DNA of 64,000 bases from an uncultured Caldilineales bacterium (GTDB taxonomy: Bacteria > Chloroflexota > Anaerolineae > JAAEKA01), in the NCBI GenBank assembly GCA_937907455.1, contig CALESQ010000081.1, positions 14,201 to 78,200 of the forward strand. Reading direction: 5' to 3'. Under the pieces are notes generated by a model, which saw only the letters and a program-made list of their open reading frames with translations, was not told the DNA's origin and searched no databases. Every line of letters starts with the position of its first letter. Position 1 is the first letter of the stretch. Both the position numbers and the translations under genes were made by a program. Of the stretch, positions 1 to 9,564 are shown in pieces.

Positions 1-1035
1 CTGGGCATAGCGATCATCAATCACCAATTGCTCGATGGCATCGGTATCGGCCTGGCTGGCTAATGCCAGCAGACCGGGCAACTGGGTGGTAGGAATATCG
101 TCCTTCACCGAGTTCGACACCACGCGCAATAGCTCAAGCAATCTGACCGGAGTCAGTAGCTTGTTTTCGATCAGCTTGTCTTTAGCTGCCATAATCACTT
201 GGATCTGGCGCCTGGAGCGCTGGAAATCGTCGCTTGACTGGCGGGTGCGCGCGTATTTCAGTGCGGTTTCGCCATCCAGATGTTGCGGGCCAGCCTCGAT
301 GTGAAAGGTTTGCAGGCCGTAGTCAATGGTGGGGTACTTCACATCGTGGATGGTAGCGGGCACTACTACATCAATTCCGCCGATGGCATCAATAGCCTGC
401 ACAAAGCCATCGAAGTTGATCATGACGTAGTAATCAATAGGGTAGCCGAGGAATTCGCTAACCGTGCGTTTGGAAAGCGCGCCACCGCCGCCGGGATACT
501 TGTTTTCCTGCCCCACCATAAAGGCTGTGTTGATTTTGCCGCTGCGTCCGTATTCGGCAATGGGCACAAACAAGTCGCGCGGCAGCGAGATCATACCAAT
601 ATGCCCGGTGACGGTGTTGATAGTCACCACGATCATGGTATCGGTCAGCAGCGGCACCGGGTCATCGGGGCGCTGGTCTACCCCCAGCAGCAAAATAGTG
701 ACCCGCTGACCAGGAGCCGGGGTCGGTTCCGGTTGAGTTTGGTTGGTTTTATTGGCAGCGCCGGCAGGCGCGGCAGATGCAGTGGGTGTAGAGCCGGGCA
801 AAACCGCAGGTTCAGTTGAGGGAGCCGGCAGGTCAGGCGCGGTGATGGCTTGCAGACTGGGCAGCGCTGCCGCGGTGGTGCGCGCCCAACGGTACACCGC
901 CAGCGACGCGGAGCCAAAAGCCAGCAACAAGGCAAGAACTAAAATAGCTGCCAGCCCTGTGGAGAGCGAGAGAGTAGAACGACGCGTGATGCTGCCGTCA
1001 GGCGCGGGAGCCTGGCGGTGTGAATGGCTTGTCAT
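1..1035 (-). CDS. LytR-CpsA-Psr (LCP) family protein, 3' end outside window
   Basis: Reading the minus strand gives a membrane-anchored protein that runs off the window edge without a stop. It has a short basic N-terminus, one TM helix (about residues 25-47), a Pro/Thr/Ala-rich linker, then an LCP catalytic core: ILLLGVDQRP, DTMIVVTIN, ISLPRDLFV, KINTAF and later GETALKYARTRQ with the Arg residues used by the family. LCP enzymes transfer undecaprenyl-phosphate-linked glycopolymers to peptidoglycan or surface glycans outside the membrane. The ATG at 1035 is chosen because a TTGTCA-N17-TAGAAT promoter ends 7 nt upstream, so the mRNA is probably leaderless. Family is clear; the polymer attached cannot be read from sequence. 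Confidence 0.88.
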   Translation of the reverse strand, partial: MTSHSHRQAPAPDGSITRRSTLSLSTGLAAILVLALLLAFGSASLAVYRWARTTAAALPSLQAITAPDLPAPSTEPAVLPGSTPTASAAPAGAANKTNQTQPEPTPAPGQRVTILLLGVDQRPDDPVPLLTDTMIVVTINTVTGHIGMISLPRDLFVPIAEYGRSGKINTAFMVGQENKYPGGGGALSKRTVSEFLGYPIDYYVMINFDGFVQAIDAIGGIDVVVPATIHDVKYPTIDYGLQTFHIEAGPQHLDGETALKYARTRQSSDDFQRSRRQIQVIMAAKDKLIENKLLTPVRLLELLRVVSNSVKDDIPTTQLPGLLALASQADTDAIEQLVIDDRYAQ

Positions 1036-1042
1036 GCCCCCG

Positions 1043-1071
1043 ATTCTAGCACAGGCAGGAACGGCTGACAA
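1043..1071 (-). promoter_or_regulatory. sigma70-type promoter for the LCP gene
   Basis: On the minus strand TTGTCA (1071-1066), a 17-nt spacer and TAGAAT (1048-1043). The -10 box ends 7 nt before the ATG, which puts transcription start at or next to the start codon. Confidence 0.65.
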
Positions 1072-1142
1072 AAACGCCGCGCCGCAGATGTGCAGCAGGC
1101 AAGCGGCGCTGTGCATCTGCGGTGCGGCTGAGAAAACAGGCG

Positions 1143-3230
1143 TTATTGGGGGATGTCGCTGCGGTACAGGCCGTTGGCTGTCAGCATGTAGAAAATGCCG
1201 TTCAGCTCGTCTACCTGCAAATCACGCAGGCTGCGCAAAGTGTCCTGGTCCGCTTTGTCGGCCGGACGGAACTGGCGCAGATAGCTGCCATCTTTGTCGT
1301 ATTCCACGACGCGTCCATTGCCGCTGTCTACGATATAGATAGATTGCGCTGTACCCGCGGCTGACCCGGTGAAGATGGCCTGCGGGTTGTTAAGCGGCAT
1401 ATCAGGCGGTGATTGCAATACAAAGGGCTGTTGGCTGCCCTGATAAAAGGTTTGCACCGTGCCGTCGTTGTACAACACCCAGACATTGCCGTCAATGGTC
1501 ATATCTACGGCGCGTGTCAGATCAAGCGTGGCATCGCCGGTGAGATAGTTCTCCGGCGGGGTGCTGTAGCCATCGGCGGTGGGCAGGTAACGCAAGATTT
1601 TGCCCAGGCCGCTGTCCAGAAGGTACAAGTTGCCGTTGTAGCTTTCGATCAGGCGCGGTGTGTTCCACTGGTCACGCTCCGCCACCGTCAACGGCGTCAG
1701 CCCGGCCGCGTTATCCACCTCGATGATGTTACGGTTGCTGTCGAGAATGAGCAGGTTGCTGCTGGTGCGCTGGCCGCCTGCGGCCGCCCACGTCATATCC
1801 AGCACCTCGCCCACCAGTTGGTTATCGGGCAGTACCTGGCCGCGTTCGGCCACCACGCCGGCTGATGTTTCTGGAATCAGGCCGCTGACCTCGTCCAGGC
1901 CAAAACGCAGCACGCGTTGCGCACCGCTGTCACCTACATACACGCGGCTACCCTGCACGATCAACTGTTTGGGATCGCTGCCCTCACCGCCCAGCGGTTG
2001 CAGGGTCAGCAGCTTGTACAGGGGTACAATCAGGTTTACTTGGTCGAGTTTGGCTTGAATTTGGGTGTTCAAGGCCAGCGCGTTGGTGTCGTTGGGGAAC
2101 AGCACCAGCGCCTCGGCCACCTTGCTTTTGGCTTCGCCCAACTGCGTGCGTGCTACCTCGGCGGGTACAGCGGCGTCGCCGGCGCTTTGCAGCAGAGCCT
2201 GCCCTTGCTGCACCAGCGCGCTGAAATCGTTTTCCATCTGGCGTTGTTGCCACCACAGACCCAGGGCTATGGCAACCAGCAAAACCAGCGGGATCAGCAG
2301 CAGCGTGGGCCACCAGCGACGGCTCGCCCGCGTGGGGGGTGCGGTTTCCGCCTGCTCAGCTTCATCCGTTGGAATATCTTCGGCAAGTTCGTCTTCGTCT
2401 TCGGCATGAGGTGGCCGGTCCAGATCAATTACTCCGGGCGTATAGGCCCAGTCAGAGTCGTCGTCTGCGAATTGTGCAGGTGTGGCTTCCTCGTCGTCAG
2501 TGGTCAGTGGGGTGGCTCCGGCGGCGGGCAGGGGCGTTTCCGGCTCGACACTGGCGAGGGCCTTATCCACGCGGGTGAGCAAGGCACTGAGCGCCACGCG
2601 CGGCGGCGCAATCGATTCGAGGTATTCAGCGGCGGTAGCTACATCGGTGAGCGCCGCCGTGGTAGCCAGCTCGTCCATGGGCACGCGCGCTACCCATTCG
2701 CTGACCAGTTGAATGATGCGGGTGCCGGGGGCAATGCTGGTGCGGAACAGCTCCAGCGAGGGCGCGGTGTTGCCGCCCAGCGGAGCAATGCTTTCGTCCA
2801 GTGCCGCGGGCAACTGGTCAATGCGATCCGGCGCGCCAATCAGCACCATGGCCGGGCCGCCTACGCCCAGATAGAGTTCCTCGCCGCGCAGCACCGCGCA
2901 GCTCACACCGCCTAATTGGGCCTCATCTGGATGCACAGCGTTATGTTCCACCAGCGCCTGGTGCGCGGCCAAAATTGCTTCGTTGATGCCGCCTGTGATG
3001 CCGCCGGGCGCGTCATAATACACGCCCTGAATGGCGTTTAGCACCAGACGATAGACCGCCGGTTGCGCTGCACTGCGGCCACCCAGCTCCAGCAGCACAT
3101 AGAGGCTGCCTTTAGCAATGGCCTGCGGTGACGAGGGCACCGGCTCAACCACGCGCACATTCAGCGAGCGGGGCAGGCGATGCCCATCGGCGATGGAGAT
3201 ACTTTCAACGGTGGTTTGCAAGCGAGCCAT
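1143..3230 (-). CDS. membrane protein: PP2C-like domain, TM helix, NHL-type beta-propeller
   Basis: About 695 residues. Residues 1-225 resemble a divergent PPM/PP2C phosphatase fold (LGGVSCAVLRGEELYLGVGG, later TRIIQLVSEWV) but the metal-binding Asp motifs of active PP2C enzymes (DGxGG, DNxT) are not visible, so it may be catalytically dead. An acidic linker precedes one TM helix (about 305-327, WWPTLLLIPLVLLVAIALGLWW). A helical stretch of about 70 residues and a C-terminal NHL/six-bladed propeller follow (repeats such as IYIVDSGNGRVVEYDKDG). Start at 3230 is preferred over upstream in-frame codons because AAAGGGG sits just before it and a strong promoter lies at 3286-3314. Probably a transmembrane sensor or scaffold; partner unknown. 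Confidence 0.75.
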   Translation of the reverse strand: MARLQTTVESISIADGHRLPRSLNVRVVEPVPSSPQAIAKGSLYVLLELGGRSAAQPAVYRLVLNAIQGVYYDAPGGITGGINEAILAAHQALVEHNAVHPDEAQLGGVSCAVLRGEELYLGVGGPAMVLIGAPDRIDQLPAALDESIAPLGGNTAPSLELFRTSIAPGTRIIQLVSEWVARVPMDELATTAALTDVATAAEYLESIAPPRVALSALLTRVDKALASVEPETPLPAAGATPLTTDDEEATPAQFADDDSDWAYTPGVIDLDRPPHAEDEDELAEDIPTDEAEQAETAPPTRASRRWWPTLLLIPLVLLVAIALGLWWQQRQMENDFSALVQQGQALLQSAGDAAVPAEVARTQLGEAKSKVAEALVLFPNDTNALALNTQIQAKLDQVNLIVPLYKLLTLQPLGGEGSDPKQLIVQGSRVYVGDSGAQRVLRFGLDEVSGLIPETSAGVVAERGQVLPDNQLVGEVLDMTWAAAGGQRTSSNLLILDSNRNIIEVDNAAGLTPLTVAERDQWNTPRLIESYNGNLYLLDSGLGKILRYLPTADGYSTPPENYLTGDATLDLTRAVDMTIDGNVWVLYNDGTVQTFYQGSQQPFVLQSPPDMPLNNPQAIFTGSAAGTAQSIYIVDSGNGRVVEYDKDGSYLRQFRPADKADQDTLRSLRDLQVDELNGIFYMLTANGLYRSDIPQ

Positions 3231-3285
3231 ATTCAAAGCCCCTTTATGAGCCAAAACAAACGTCAAATACTTTACCAGCCTTGCG

Positions 3286-3314
3286 ATTGTACGCCAGCAG
3301 GCGCGTTTTGTCAA
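3286..3314 (-). promoter_or_regulatory. strong sigma70-type promoter for the PP2C-like/NHL gene
   Basis: Minus strand: perfect TTGACA (3314-3309), 17-nt spacer, TACAAT (3291-3286). Divergent from the nurA promoter about 35 bp away. Confidence 0.75.
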
Positions 3315-3347
3315 TATGTTTTCACAAGCGACTGGTGAAAGCGTTGT

Positions 3348-3377
3348 TTGCCACGCGCCCAGCCCATGCGGTATAAT
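3348..3377 (+). promoter_or_regulatory. sigma70-type promoter for the nurA-herA operon
   Basis: TTGCCA (3348-3353), 18-nt spacer, perfect TATAAT (3372-3377). Predicted start near 3384. Confidence 0.65.
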
Positions 3378-3468
3378 GCAGCACTCGAATGTTTGTTCGG
3401 ATATGAGCCGCATGGCTTGGGCGGGGCTTCTGCCCGGGCAGGCCGATGTTCATTCCACACCTGATCTT

Positions 3469-4674
3469 ATGCTTGAACTCAACCAACTCAGCGAGCCGGT
3501 GGCGCAACTGGCCGGTGCCCTGGCGGGTCAGCAGCACCGTCTGCGTGATCTGATTCAGCAAGCGCAGGCGCGTTTTGCCGCGCATGCGCGGGTCTCGGAA
3601 GATTTGAAAGAGAAGCGGGCGCGCGCGGCTGATGCAGACAAAAGCTGGCGCGGTGCCGAGCCACTCGGCCCGCGGCTGGATGCCGTGCGTTCCCTGCCGG
3701 CCGCGCCCGCCGCCGCCACGCTGATCGCCAGCGACGGTTCGCAGATCTACCCCGACCCGCACGCAGTGGCGCTGTACTATCTGTTGAATGTAGGTTCGAT
3801 TGTGCTGCGCCAGGGCAGTGGTGAGGCTCCCAGCACCGGCACAAGCAGCCGGCTTTTTTTCAACGACCGCGATCTGTACGATGAGCGTGAGCGGCTGATT
3901 GACACCGATAAGGTGAATGCTGAACGCGACCTGTGGGAACTGGAGCGACTGGCCGAGCTGGCCGCGGCAGAACGCGCCGCGCTGGGTGGCGACCTGAGTC
4001 GCCCCCTGGTGGCCCTGGATGACGGCCCGCTGTTGTTGTGGATGCCTCAGCGCCTGAGCGATGTGCAGCAGGTGCGCCGCGTGGAGCAATTCGCCCGTCC
4101 GTTGGATGAGCTGCGCCGTATGCAGGCCATTCCCCTGGGCTACATTGATCGCCCCCGCAGTGCCAACGTGCTGCGCCTGCTGCAAGTGGCCGATCTGCCG
4201 TTGGAGCAGATCAGCCAACAGAGCGTGCGCCGCAACCAATACCGCGGTCTTTCGGATCGTCTGTTGTTTGATGCGCTGCTTCAGCCGGGGCAGCGCAGTA
4301 CCTTGTTCGCGGTCACATCGGACATCAACGATAGCTACGAACAGCAAGGCCATCGCATCGCTTTTTGCTATCTCAACGTGGCACGGCCTGAGGCTGTTGG
4401 CGCGCGCGCGGCGCGCGTGGTGCGTGTCGAGTTGCCGCTGTGGGCCGCGGCGGATGAAGACCGGCTGGATGCGGCATTGGCTGCGGTGTGGCACGATGCC
4501 TGGCTGCGCGGCTATCCTTATGTGTTGACGCGCGCCCATGAACTGGCCGTGGTGAGCCATCACGAGCGGGCTACGCTGGAGCAAATGCTGCAAATCGAGC
4601 TGATGCGCGCAGGCCTGACGGGCGAGATTTCCGCCAAGCAACAGAACAAGAACGATGTCAGTGGACGCCGGTGA
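3469..4674 (+). CDS. nurA: NurA-like 5'-3' nuclease
   Basis: About 401 residues. The core begins with an N-terminal helix, then IASDGSQIYPDPH, the NurA active-site strand with the Asp that binds metal, and later LVALDDGPLLLW and FAVTSDINDSYE carrying further acidic residues. NurA degrades DNA ends and works with the hexameric translocase HerA in double-strand break resection in archaea and some bacteria. The gene is followed after 8 bp by a small HAS-barrel-like gene and then herA, the expected partner. The start at 3469 aligns with the usual family N-terminus; ATG 3403, only about 19 nt after the predicted transcription start, is a credible alternative adding 22 residues. Confidence 0.82.
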   Translation: MLELNQLSEPVAQLAGALAGQQHRLRDLIQQAQARFAAHARVSEDLKEKRARAADADKSWRGAEPLGPRLDAVRSLPAAPAAATLIASDGSQIYPDPHAVALYYLLNVGSIVLRQGSGEAPSTGTSSRLFFNDRDLYDERERLIDTDKVNAERDLWELERLAELAAAERAALGGDLSRPLVALDDGPLLLWMPQRLSDVQQVRRVEQFARPLDELRRMQAIPLGYIDRPRSANVLRLLQVADLPLEQISQQSVRRNQYRGLSDRLLFDALLQPGQRSTLFAVTSDINDSYEQQGHRIAFCYLNVARPEAVGARAARVVRVELPLWAAADEDRLDAALAAVWHDAWLRGYPYVLTRAHELAVVSHHERATLEQMLQIELMRAGLTGEISAKQQNKNDVSGRR

Positions 4675-4682
4675 GGTGAACG

Positions 4683-5285
4683 ATGCAGGCAAGTGTGGAA
4701 CGAACTCAACTGGGGCGGGTGCTGCGTGCTGGCACGGCCGCGTTTACGGTGGGCTGCCGCACCGCCGAGGCGGCTTTGCCGCGCTTCGGCGCGCTGGTGC
4801 GGGCCGAAGCCGCGGCCGGTCAGGCGGTATACGGCCTGATCTACGATGTCTGTGTGGATGACGACCCCTTTGTGCGCCAGTTGTTGGCCGCTGGCGACCT
4901 CACCGCGGAGTACGTGGCGGATCAGCGCGAGCGTCGCCAAGTTCCGGTGGAGGTGCGGGTGCTGGTAGTGGGCGGCCAGGATGCTGCGGGCCGCATGTTT
5001 CGCTATCTGCCGCCGCAGCCTCCGGCTACACTGAGCTGGGTGACGCTGGCCGCGCCGGACGAGGTGCGGGCCTTTGGCGCGCGCTTGGACTTTCTCACCA
5101 CTCTGTTGAACGCGCTGGAGGCTCCTGGCGATGAGTTGGCCGCGGCTACGCTGCGCCAGATTGCCGCGGCCGAGGACAACCAGGAGGCAGAGCGCCGCTA
5201 TCTGGTTGCCGCAGGTCGTGAGCTGGCGCGGCTGCTCAGCCGTGACCCGGTACGCCTGAACGCTATTCTGCAACGCTTGCGTTAG
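4683..5285 (+). CDS. small HAS-barrel-like protein between nurA and herA
   Basis: 200 residues. The N-terminal half (LGRVLRAGTAAFTVGC, then VYGLIYDVCVDDDPFVRQLL and VPVEVRVLVVG) has the alternating beta pattern of the HAS barrel, the small domain found at the start of HerA/FtsK-like ATPases. The C-terminal third is helical (LARLLSRDPVRLNAILQRLR). It lies 8 bp after nurA and upstream of herA in the same direction, so it is presumably an accessory or adaptor subunit of the NurA-HerA machine. No catalytic motif seen. The domain call rests on pattern and context, not on a database match. Confidence 0.6.
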   Translation: MQASVERTQLGRVLRAGTAAFTVGCRTAEAALPRFGALVRAEAAAGQAVYGLIYDVCVDDDPFVRQLLAAGDLTAEYVADQRERRQVPVEVRVLVVGGQDAAGRMFRYLPPQPPATLSWVTLAAPDEVRAFGARLDFLTTLLNALEAPGDELAAATLRQIAAAEDNQEAERRYLVAAGRELARLLSRDPVRLNAILQRLR

Positions 5286-5395
5286 CGGAGTGTCAGGGTG
5301 AAGAGTTGAGAATTGAGAATGAATTGGTGAATGGTTAATGACGGAACGGCGGGTTTTGATCCGCTTACCGATCACCACTCCCCCGGAGATGCGCC

Positions 5396-7186
5396 ATGGC
5401 TGATCTTTTGTCCTCGTCACTTAGTTTTGAAGAAGAATTCTATGCGGTACCCGGCGCCAGCGCGGCGCGCGGCCTGGCGGGCTTGCCTGCGGCTGCGGAG
5501 TTGCTGGGCCTGGTGATCGGCGGCTCGCTCTCGAAAGGGCTGGAGGTGCGGCTGGACCGCGCGATCAACACCGAGGATCAGGCTGTGGGCAGCTATGTGG
5601 TGGTGCGCGGCGCGGGCAAGCGCTTTTTTAGCATGATCACCGATGTGCTGCTGGGCGCAGCCAGCGATGAGGTGACGCTGAACCCGCCTGACCTGTCCGA
5701 TCCTTTTCTCAACGAGATTCATCGTGGCGCCAGCACTTTTGGCCTGCTGCATCTCAGCCCCATGCTGGTGCTGGAGGCGGATGCGGGCGGCGAACCGCGC
5801 CCGGTGAAGACGGTGCCGGGGCACTTTAGCGAGGTACGCGCCGCCAGCCAGGATGAGGTCAGCGAGGTGTTTGGCGAGGAAGGGCATGATCCCAACCGCG
5901 CTACGCACTTTTTCCATGTCGGTAACCCGCTGGATATGGGCGATGTGAAAGTGACGCTCAGTCTGGAGCGGCTGGTGGAGCGGTCGTCCGGCGTGTTCGG
6001 CAAGAGCGGTACCGGCAAAACCTTCCTCAGCCGCCTGCTGCTGGCCGGCATCATCCGCGACCGCGTGGCGGTGAACCTGATCTTCGATATGCACAACGAA
6101 TATGGCTGGGAAGGCAGCAGCGAGGGCGTCACCAGCAAGGTGAAGGGGTTGAAGCAGATTTTCCCCGATGGCCGCGTCAGCATCTTCACGCTGGATGACG
6201 AATCGAGCCGCCGCCGCGGCTCAAACCCTGACTACACCGTCACTATCGGCCTCGATCAGGTGGAGCCGGACGATGTGGAGATGCTGCAAGGCATCCTCAA
6301 CCTGACGGAGCCACAGGTGGGGGCGATTTTTGCGCTGCACCGCTATCTGCGCCGTGATTGGCTGGCGAATTTCCTCGACGATACCTGGTTGGACAACCAG
6401 CAAGCCTTCGATCCTGATACCGGCAAGGAGAAGTCGGGCTTGCAGGTGCTGGCCGAGGAGACGGGCCAGCCCTTCCAAACGCTGGCCGCGCTGCGTCGCC
6501 GTTTGCTGCAATTCGAGCGCTACGGCTTCCTGAAGCCGCACGCGGTGGATGATTCGGTGGAACGGCTGCTGCGTTATCTGGAGGCAGGCACCAACGTGGT
6601 GTTGGAATTTGGCCGCTACGGCAACAGCCTGGATGCCTATATCTTCGTGGCGAATTTCCTGACCCGCCGCCTGCATCAGAAATATGTGGAGAAGAAGGAA
6701 AACGCCTTCGGTAACAAATCAGCCGAGCCGACGCCGCTGGTGATTACCATCGAGGAGGCGCACAAGTTCCTGGACCCGGCGATTGCCGGCCACACGATCT
6801 TCGGCACGATCGCGCGCGAGCTGCGCAAGTATAACGTCACGCTGTTCATTGTGGATCAGCGCCCCAGCCAGATTGACCAGGAGGTGATGAGCCAGATCGG
6901 CACGCGCGTCACGGCGCTGCTGGACGAGGAGAACGACATCCGCGCGGTGCTGATGGGGGTGAGCGGTGCGGCTGGGCTGAAGGACGTGCTGGCGCGGCTG
7001 GACACGCGGCAGCAGGCGCTGATTCTGGGCCACGCGGTGCCGATGCCGGTGGTGGTGCAGACGCGTTCCTACGATCTGGCTTTCTACAAGGCGATGGGCT
7101 ATCTCGACGCGGCCGAGCTGCCTGCGCGGTTGGCTGAGAACGTGGCGCTTATGCGCGGCGGGGACGGTTTCGAGGGGTTTGATTAG
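5396..7186 (+). CDS. herA: HerA-like DNA translocase/helicase ATPase
   Basis: 596 residues. An N-terminal HAS barrel (about 40-110) is followed by a RecA-like ATPase with Walker A GKSGTGKT (about 202-209), a Walker B-like strand LVITIEEAHKFL (about 449-460) and the distal motif FIVDQRPSQIDQEVMSQIGT. These are the marks of the HerA/FtsK/VirB4-type DUF87 family. HerA forms a hexameric ring that translocates along DNA and drives NurA. ATG at 5396 follows CCCCGGAG with good spacing. It is third in the nurA operon after a 110-bp gap. It should not be mistaken for a type VII secretion ATPase: it lacks the multi-domain EccC layout. Confidence 0.88.
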   Translation: MADLLSSSLSFEEEFYAVPGASAARGLAGLPAAAELLGLVIGGSLSKGLEVRLDRAINTEDQAVGSYVVVRGAGKRFFSMITDVLLGAASDEVTLNPPDLSDPFLNEIHRGASTFGLLHLSPMLVLEADAGGEPRPVKTVPGHFSEVRAASQDEVSEVFGEEGHDPNRATHFFHVGNPLDMGDVKVTLSLERLVERSSGVFGKSGTGKTFLSRLLLAGIIRDRVAVNLIFDMHNEYGWEGSSEGVTSKVKGLKQIFPDGRVSIFTLDDESSRRRGSNPDYTVTIGLDQVEPDDVEMLQGILNLTEPQVGAIFALHRYLRRDWLANFLDDTWLDNQQAFDPDTGKEKSGLQVLAEETGQPFQTLAALRRRLLQFERYGFLKPHAVDDSVERLLRYLEAGTNVVLEFGRYGNSLDAYIFVANFLTRRLHQKYVEKKENAFGNKSAEPTPLVITIEEAHKFLDPAIAGHTIFGTIARELRKYNVTLFIVDQRPSQIDQEVMSQIGTRVTALLDEENDIRAVLMGVSGAAGLKDVLARLDTRQQALILGHAVPMPVVVQTRSYDLAFYKAMGYLDAAELPARLAENVALMRGGDGFEGFD

Positions 7187-7225
7187 GATGATAGGGTGAG
7201 GGGGTGATAGGATAGTGTAAACTGA

Positions 7226-7649
7226 TTGCTGCCTACTATGGACTATTCTCGCCTCACTCGCCCGCTCGGTTTGACAGGCCAGCCCCGCGCTTTTATACTG
7301 GCTGCATCGCTTGTATCATTGCTTTTACACGGCTTAGCTACACTGTATATGCCCAACCACAACGGCAACACTGATAAATCGCTGGAACAATGGCTGTGGG
7401 ATGTCTGCGACGACGAGATCAATCGCATTGGCTTGAATGTGGGGGAGCCGCACCAGCGCGTTTGAGTTTGTGCGCAGCGACAAAGGGAAATTGTTGAAAT
7501 CCTGGATGGCTTGGAGCTTAAAAATTACTTTTCTCCGGCAAAAACAAAATCTTCAAAAGGAATTCTTTCGCACCCTGTTACACCAGTTGATGACCGGCCA
7601 GGTGCGCATGGACGCGCTGGCCTTGCCCGATCTGTCCTCAGGAGCCTGA
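7226..7649 (+). pseudogene. wreck of a type I restriction specificity subunit (hsdS tail)
   Basis: No continuous frame. One frame reads QRQREIVEILDGLELKNYF (7470-7530), matching the conserved 'EQRxIVxIL' helix of HsdS. Another frame, 7515-7649, ends in EFFRTLLHQLMTGQVRMDAL, the usual HsdS C-terminus. Shifts and a stop separate the pieces, so this is a decayed 3' end. It sits directly before a DUF262/HNH defence gene and, past that, a YgjP-like metallopeptidase tail, another regular companion of type I restriction operons, so the region is a degraded defence locus. Confidence 0.6.
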
Positions 7650-7651
7650 TT

Positions 7652-9448
7652 GTGACTACACAACGCTATTCCGTGACGCCCCATCCCATCGAAACCCTGC
7701 TCACCTGGGTTAAATCGGGTGAAATCGCCATTCCCGAAATCCAGCGGCCCTTTGTGTGGGACGCCACCAAAGTGCGCAACCTGCTCGATTCGCTCTATCA
7801 GGGTTATCCCATCGGCTACCTGATTGTGTGGCGTAATCCCACGGTCAAACTCAAGGACGGCTCCAGTTCCGCGGGCAAGCGCATTTTGATTGATGGTCAG
7901 CAGCGCATTACTGCACTGATGGCCGCGCTGCTGGGGCTGGAAGTCATCAACAAAGACTACGAAACCGTTCGCATCCGCATTGCTTTCAACCCTAGCGAAC
8001 ACAAATTTGAAGTCAGCAATCCGGCTATCCAGAAGGACAGCGCCTGGATCACTGACATCGCCGAAGTCTTTGCCCCTGAAACCAGTATCACCGAGATCAC
8101 CGACACTTATTTCGAGAAAAATCCCGCGTCTGACAGACGACAAATTTCCCGCACGCTGGAGGCACTGCGCAAAATCACCAACAACCATGTGGGCATAATT
8201 GAGCTTTCAGAAGATTTGGACATTGAGACGGTCACTGAAATCTTCATCCGCGTCAACTCTGCGGGCGCGGAGTTGAGCCAGGCCGATTTTGCCATGTCCA
8301 AGATCGCGGCCAACGAAACCTATGGCGGCACGCTCCTGCGCAAGGCTATTGACTATTTCTGCCATCTGGCCGTGGCCCCGGATTTTTACCGACGCATCGA
8401 AAAGGGCGATCCGGTCTTCGCCGCCTCTGAATTCTTTCGCAAAATGGCCTGGCTGAAGGATGCCAACGACGCGATCTATGATCCCTCGTACACCGATATG
8501 CTGCGCGTCGCTTTTACCTCGGAGTTTGGCCGTGGCAAGTTGCAGGATTTGGTGGCGTTGCTCTCTGGACGCAACTTTGAAACCAAGCAATACGAAGAAG
8601 CGGTGGCCGAACAAGCCTTTGACCGGCTGAAAATCGGCATTCTCAACTTTATGAGCCAAACACATTTTGAGCGTTTGACCATGATTTTGCGTTCCGCAGG
8701 CTTTATCACCGGCAATCTGATCGGTGGGCAAAACACGGTCAACTTTGCCTATATTTTGTATTTGCGGGCGCGGGCAGAAAAAGTACCCGCGGATGAGATC
8801 GAGCGGTTGGTGCGCCGCTGGTTTGTCATGTCCATGCTCACCCAGCGCTATTCCGGCACGCCCGAGTCGGTATTCGATGCAGACATGCGGCAGATGGCGG
8901 TGCAAGGGGTCGCCGCATACAGCGATGCCGTGTGCGCGGCTGAGCTTTCCGAAGGCTTTTGGGATGCGTTGCTGCCCAAGTTACTGGCAACATCCTCCAG
9001 CATCAGCCCCTATTTCCTGGTTTATCAGGCAGCGCAGGTAAAAGCCAGAGACAAAGGCTTTTTATCGCGCGACATCACCGTGCCAGATCTGCTGCTGAAT
9101 CGCTCCGATGTACATCACATCTTTCCGCGCAATTATCTGAAAAAAGCCGGTTTAAGCCGCGGTCAGTATAACCAGGTGGCGAATTTTGTGCTGACACAAA
9201 GCGAAATCAACATCGCTATTGGCGACAAGCCGCCCAAAATCTATTTTGCTGAGTTGGCTGCTCAATGCATCGGTGGCGCGGCGAAATACGGCGGCATCAC
9301 CAATGGGCAGGAATTGCGCCACAACCTGCAGGAACACGCCATTCCGCCGGAGATTTTCGACGCGTTGGCCGATGACTACGAAGGATTTCTTGCCGCGCGG
9401 CGACAGTTGATGGCGGCCAAGATCAAAGCCTATTTCAATACCCTGTAA
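7652..9448 (+). CDS. DUF262 and HNH nuclease domain protein (GmrSD-like defence)
   Basis: About 598 residues from a GTG start supported by AGGAG at 7640-7644. The N-terminal DUF262 (ParB-like) domain shows IPEIQRPFVWD (about 27-37), GYPIGYLIVWR and IDGQQRITALMA (about 79-90), the NTP-binding DGQQR signature. The C-terminus has DVHHIFPRNYL (about 486-496) followed by an Asn-containing segment, an HNH/DUF1524-type nuclease centre. Such fusions are modification-dependent (type IV-like) restriction or anti-phage enzymes. Full length with both active sites present, so probably functional although its restriction neighbours are broken. Confidence 0.82.
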   Translation: MTTQRYSVTPHPIETLLTWVKSGEIAIPEIQRPFVWDATKVRNLLDSLYQGYPIGYLIVWRNPTVKLKDGSSSAGKRILIDGQQRITALMAALLGLEVINKDYETVRIRIAFNPSEHKFEVSNPAIQKDSAWITDIAEVFAPETSITEITDTYFEKNPASDRRQISRTLEALRKITNNHVGIIELSEDLDIETVTEIFIRVNSAGAELSQADFAMSKIAANETYGGTLLRKAIDYFCHLAVAPDFYRRIEKGDPVFAASEFFRKMAWLKDANDAIYDPSYTDMLRVAFTSEFGRGKLQDLVALLSGRNFETKQYEEAVAEQAFDRLKIGILNFMSQTHFERLTMILRSAGFITGNLIGGQNTVNFAYILYLRARAEKVPADEIERLVRRWFVMSMLTQRYSGTPESVFDADMRQMAVQGVAAYSDAVCAAELSEGFWDALLPKLLATSSSISPYFLVYQAAQVKARDKGFLSRDITVPDLLLNRSDVHHIFPRNYLKKAGLSRGQYNQVANFVLTQSEINIAIGDKPPKIYFAELAAQCIGGAAKYGGITNGQELRHNLQEHAIPPEIFDALADDYEGFLAARRQLMAAKIKAYFNTL

Positions 9449-9564
9449 GGCGGGATCATACCCAGGCCCGGCGAACATAAATATGCCACCCTACGCGATG
9501 CAGGCATCGGGAAAGCCGAAGCCGTGAGCGGTCAGGTCGCCGCGGCTCTAAGCAACGCGTCCGC

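Noticed and set aside
5396..7186. The HerA-like ATPase as the missing type VII secretion motor
   Set aside because: It lies in a nurA operon, has a HAS barrel and a single ATPase domain, and no tandem FtsK domains or TM anchor as in EccC/EssC.
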